Shown here in pieces: positions 22,351-22,705 of a DNA stretch of 22,705 nucleotides. A model generated the notes under the pieces. It searched no databases. It saw only the letters and a program-made list of their open reading frames with translations, and was not told the origin of the DNA. The DNA comes from an uncultured Archangium sp. (GTDB taxonomy: Bacteria; Myxococcota; Myxococcia; Myxococcales; Myxococcaceae), in the NCBI GenBank assembly GCA_946479335.1, contig CAMLFP010000048.1:1-22705 (forward strand), given 5' to 3'. Numbering within the stretch: the first letter of the stretch is position 1; each line of letters begins with the position of its first letter. A program made the position numbers and the translations under genes.

Positions 22351-22705
22351 CAGCCGAACCAGCTCGCGACCTTGTGTGCGGCGCCGCTGACGGTGTTGCT
22401 CACCGCGCTGGCGGCGTGGCTCGCGGCGTCGGCGGCCTTCGACGCGGCAGCGCCGACGTCATCGAGGCCCAGCTTGCCGTCGCCGTTCACGTCGGCCGCG
22501 GCCTTCGCGGTGTTGACGGCGACCTTGCCGATGGCAGCGACGTCGATCTCCACGCCGGCCTTCGCGCCCGCGCCCAGGCCCACGGCCGCGCCGAGACTGC
22601 CGGAGATCTTCAGCTTGCCGTCCTGGTAGCCGATGACGCCCGACGCCTGCGCTTCGACGCCGGCGCTGCCGTACGCGCTGCCCATCAACTTCACGGGGCC
22701 GAGCG
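22347..22705 (-). CDS. Ala/Gly-rich protein with EF-hand loop, C-terminal part (runs off window)
   Basis: 118 residues are visible; the frame is still open at the right edge, so the true start is outside. An internal GTG at 22694-22692 could be read as a start, but the sequence before it (LGP) continues the same composition. The visible part begins with short G/A-rich beta-like units (AGVEAQASGVIGYQDGKLKI, then SGSLGAAVGLGAGAKAGVEI) resembling tandem repeats. It then has a canonical EF-hand-type calcium loop DVNGDGKLGLDD (plus strand 22458-22493) with ligands at positions 1, 3, 5 and 12. It ends with an Ala/Ser-rich helix and WFGW. No signal peptide can be judged. It overlaps the lipoprotein gene by 4 nt. 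The function is unknown; repeats plus an EF-hand suggest a calcium-binding surface or secreted protein. Confidence 0.75.
   Translation of the reverse strand, partial: LGPVKLMGSAYGSAGVEAQASGVIGYQDGKLKISGSLGAAVGLGAGAKAGVEIDVAAIGKVAVNTAKAAADVNGDGKLGLDDVGAAASKAADAASHAASAVSNTVSGAAHKVASWFGW

Overview
The window is very GC-rich coding DNA with strong G/C bias at third codon positions, frequent GTG starts and many 4-nt gene overlaps. Secreted proteins with Gly-rich linkers and Cys-patterned lipoproteins, a one-pass Ser/Thr kinase and a CHASE2 adenylate cyclase point to a myxobacterium (phylum Myxococcota, probably the Myxococcus/Archangium side). That placement is inferred from style and gene content, not from a marker gene. 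No tRNA, rRNA, insertion sequence, phage gene or CRISPR array was seen. No stretch above 300 bases lacks a gene; the largest gaps are about 90-125 bases.

Layout. 1-153 is the tail of an unrecognised gene. 178-846 is a two-helix membrane protein with a pilin-like tail. 919-1797 is a pirin; it converges, across a long hairpin at 1806-1852, on a stand-alone B3/B4 (PheT-like) protein on the minus strand. That gene starts head-to-head, 16 nt apart, with a YihX-like HAD phosphatase followed by a CysK-like PLP enzyme. 4208-8822 is a tightly packed trio: membrane Ser/Thr kinase, secreted or anchored hypothetical protein, large beta-propeller lipoprotein. The lipoprotein is much more AT-rich than everything around it. 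8900-12901 holds a CHASE2 adenylate cyclase, an SH3b-type secreted protein and an M48 metalloprotease lipoprotein. A stem-loop follows, then a second, diverged M48-like lipoprotein (12995-13897).

14013-20466 is a complete tripartite RND efflux operon in the order TetR regulator, lipoprotein membrane-fusion protein, inner-membrane permease, TolC-like outer-membrane factor. It has a perfect 10-bp-arm operator-like palindrome just before tetR and ATGA overlaps between several genes. An ammonium transporter (Amt) follows without a neighbouring glnK. At the right edge, on the minus strand, an Ala/Gly-rich protein with an EF-hand loop (running off the window) overlaps by 4 nt a small Cys-containing lipoprotein gene.

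Most of the window is recognisable housekeeping, envelope and transport function. No clearly new defence or mobile system is present. The best candidates for something undescribed are the kinase/secreted protein/lipoprotein trio, the cyclase/SH3b/M48 envelope module, the cytoplasmic insertion in the RND permease, and the edge pair with the EF-hand protein.
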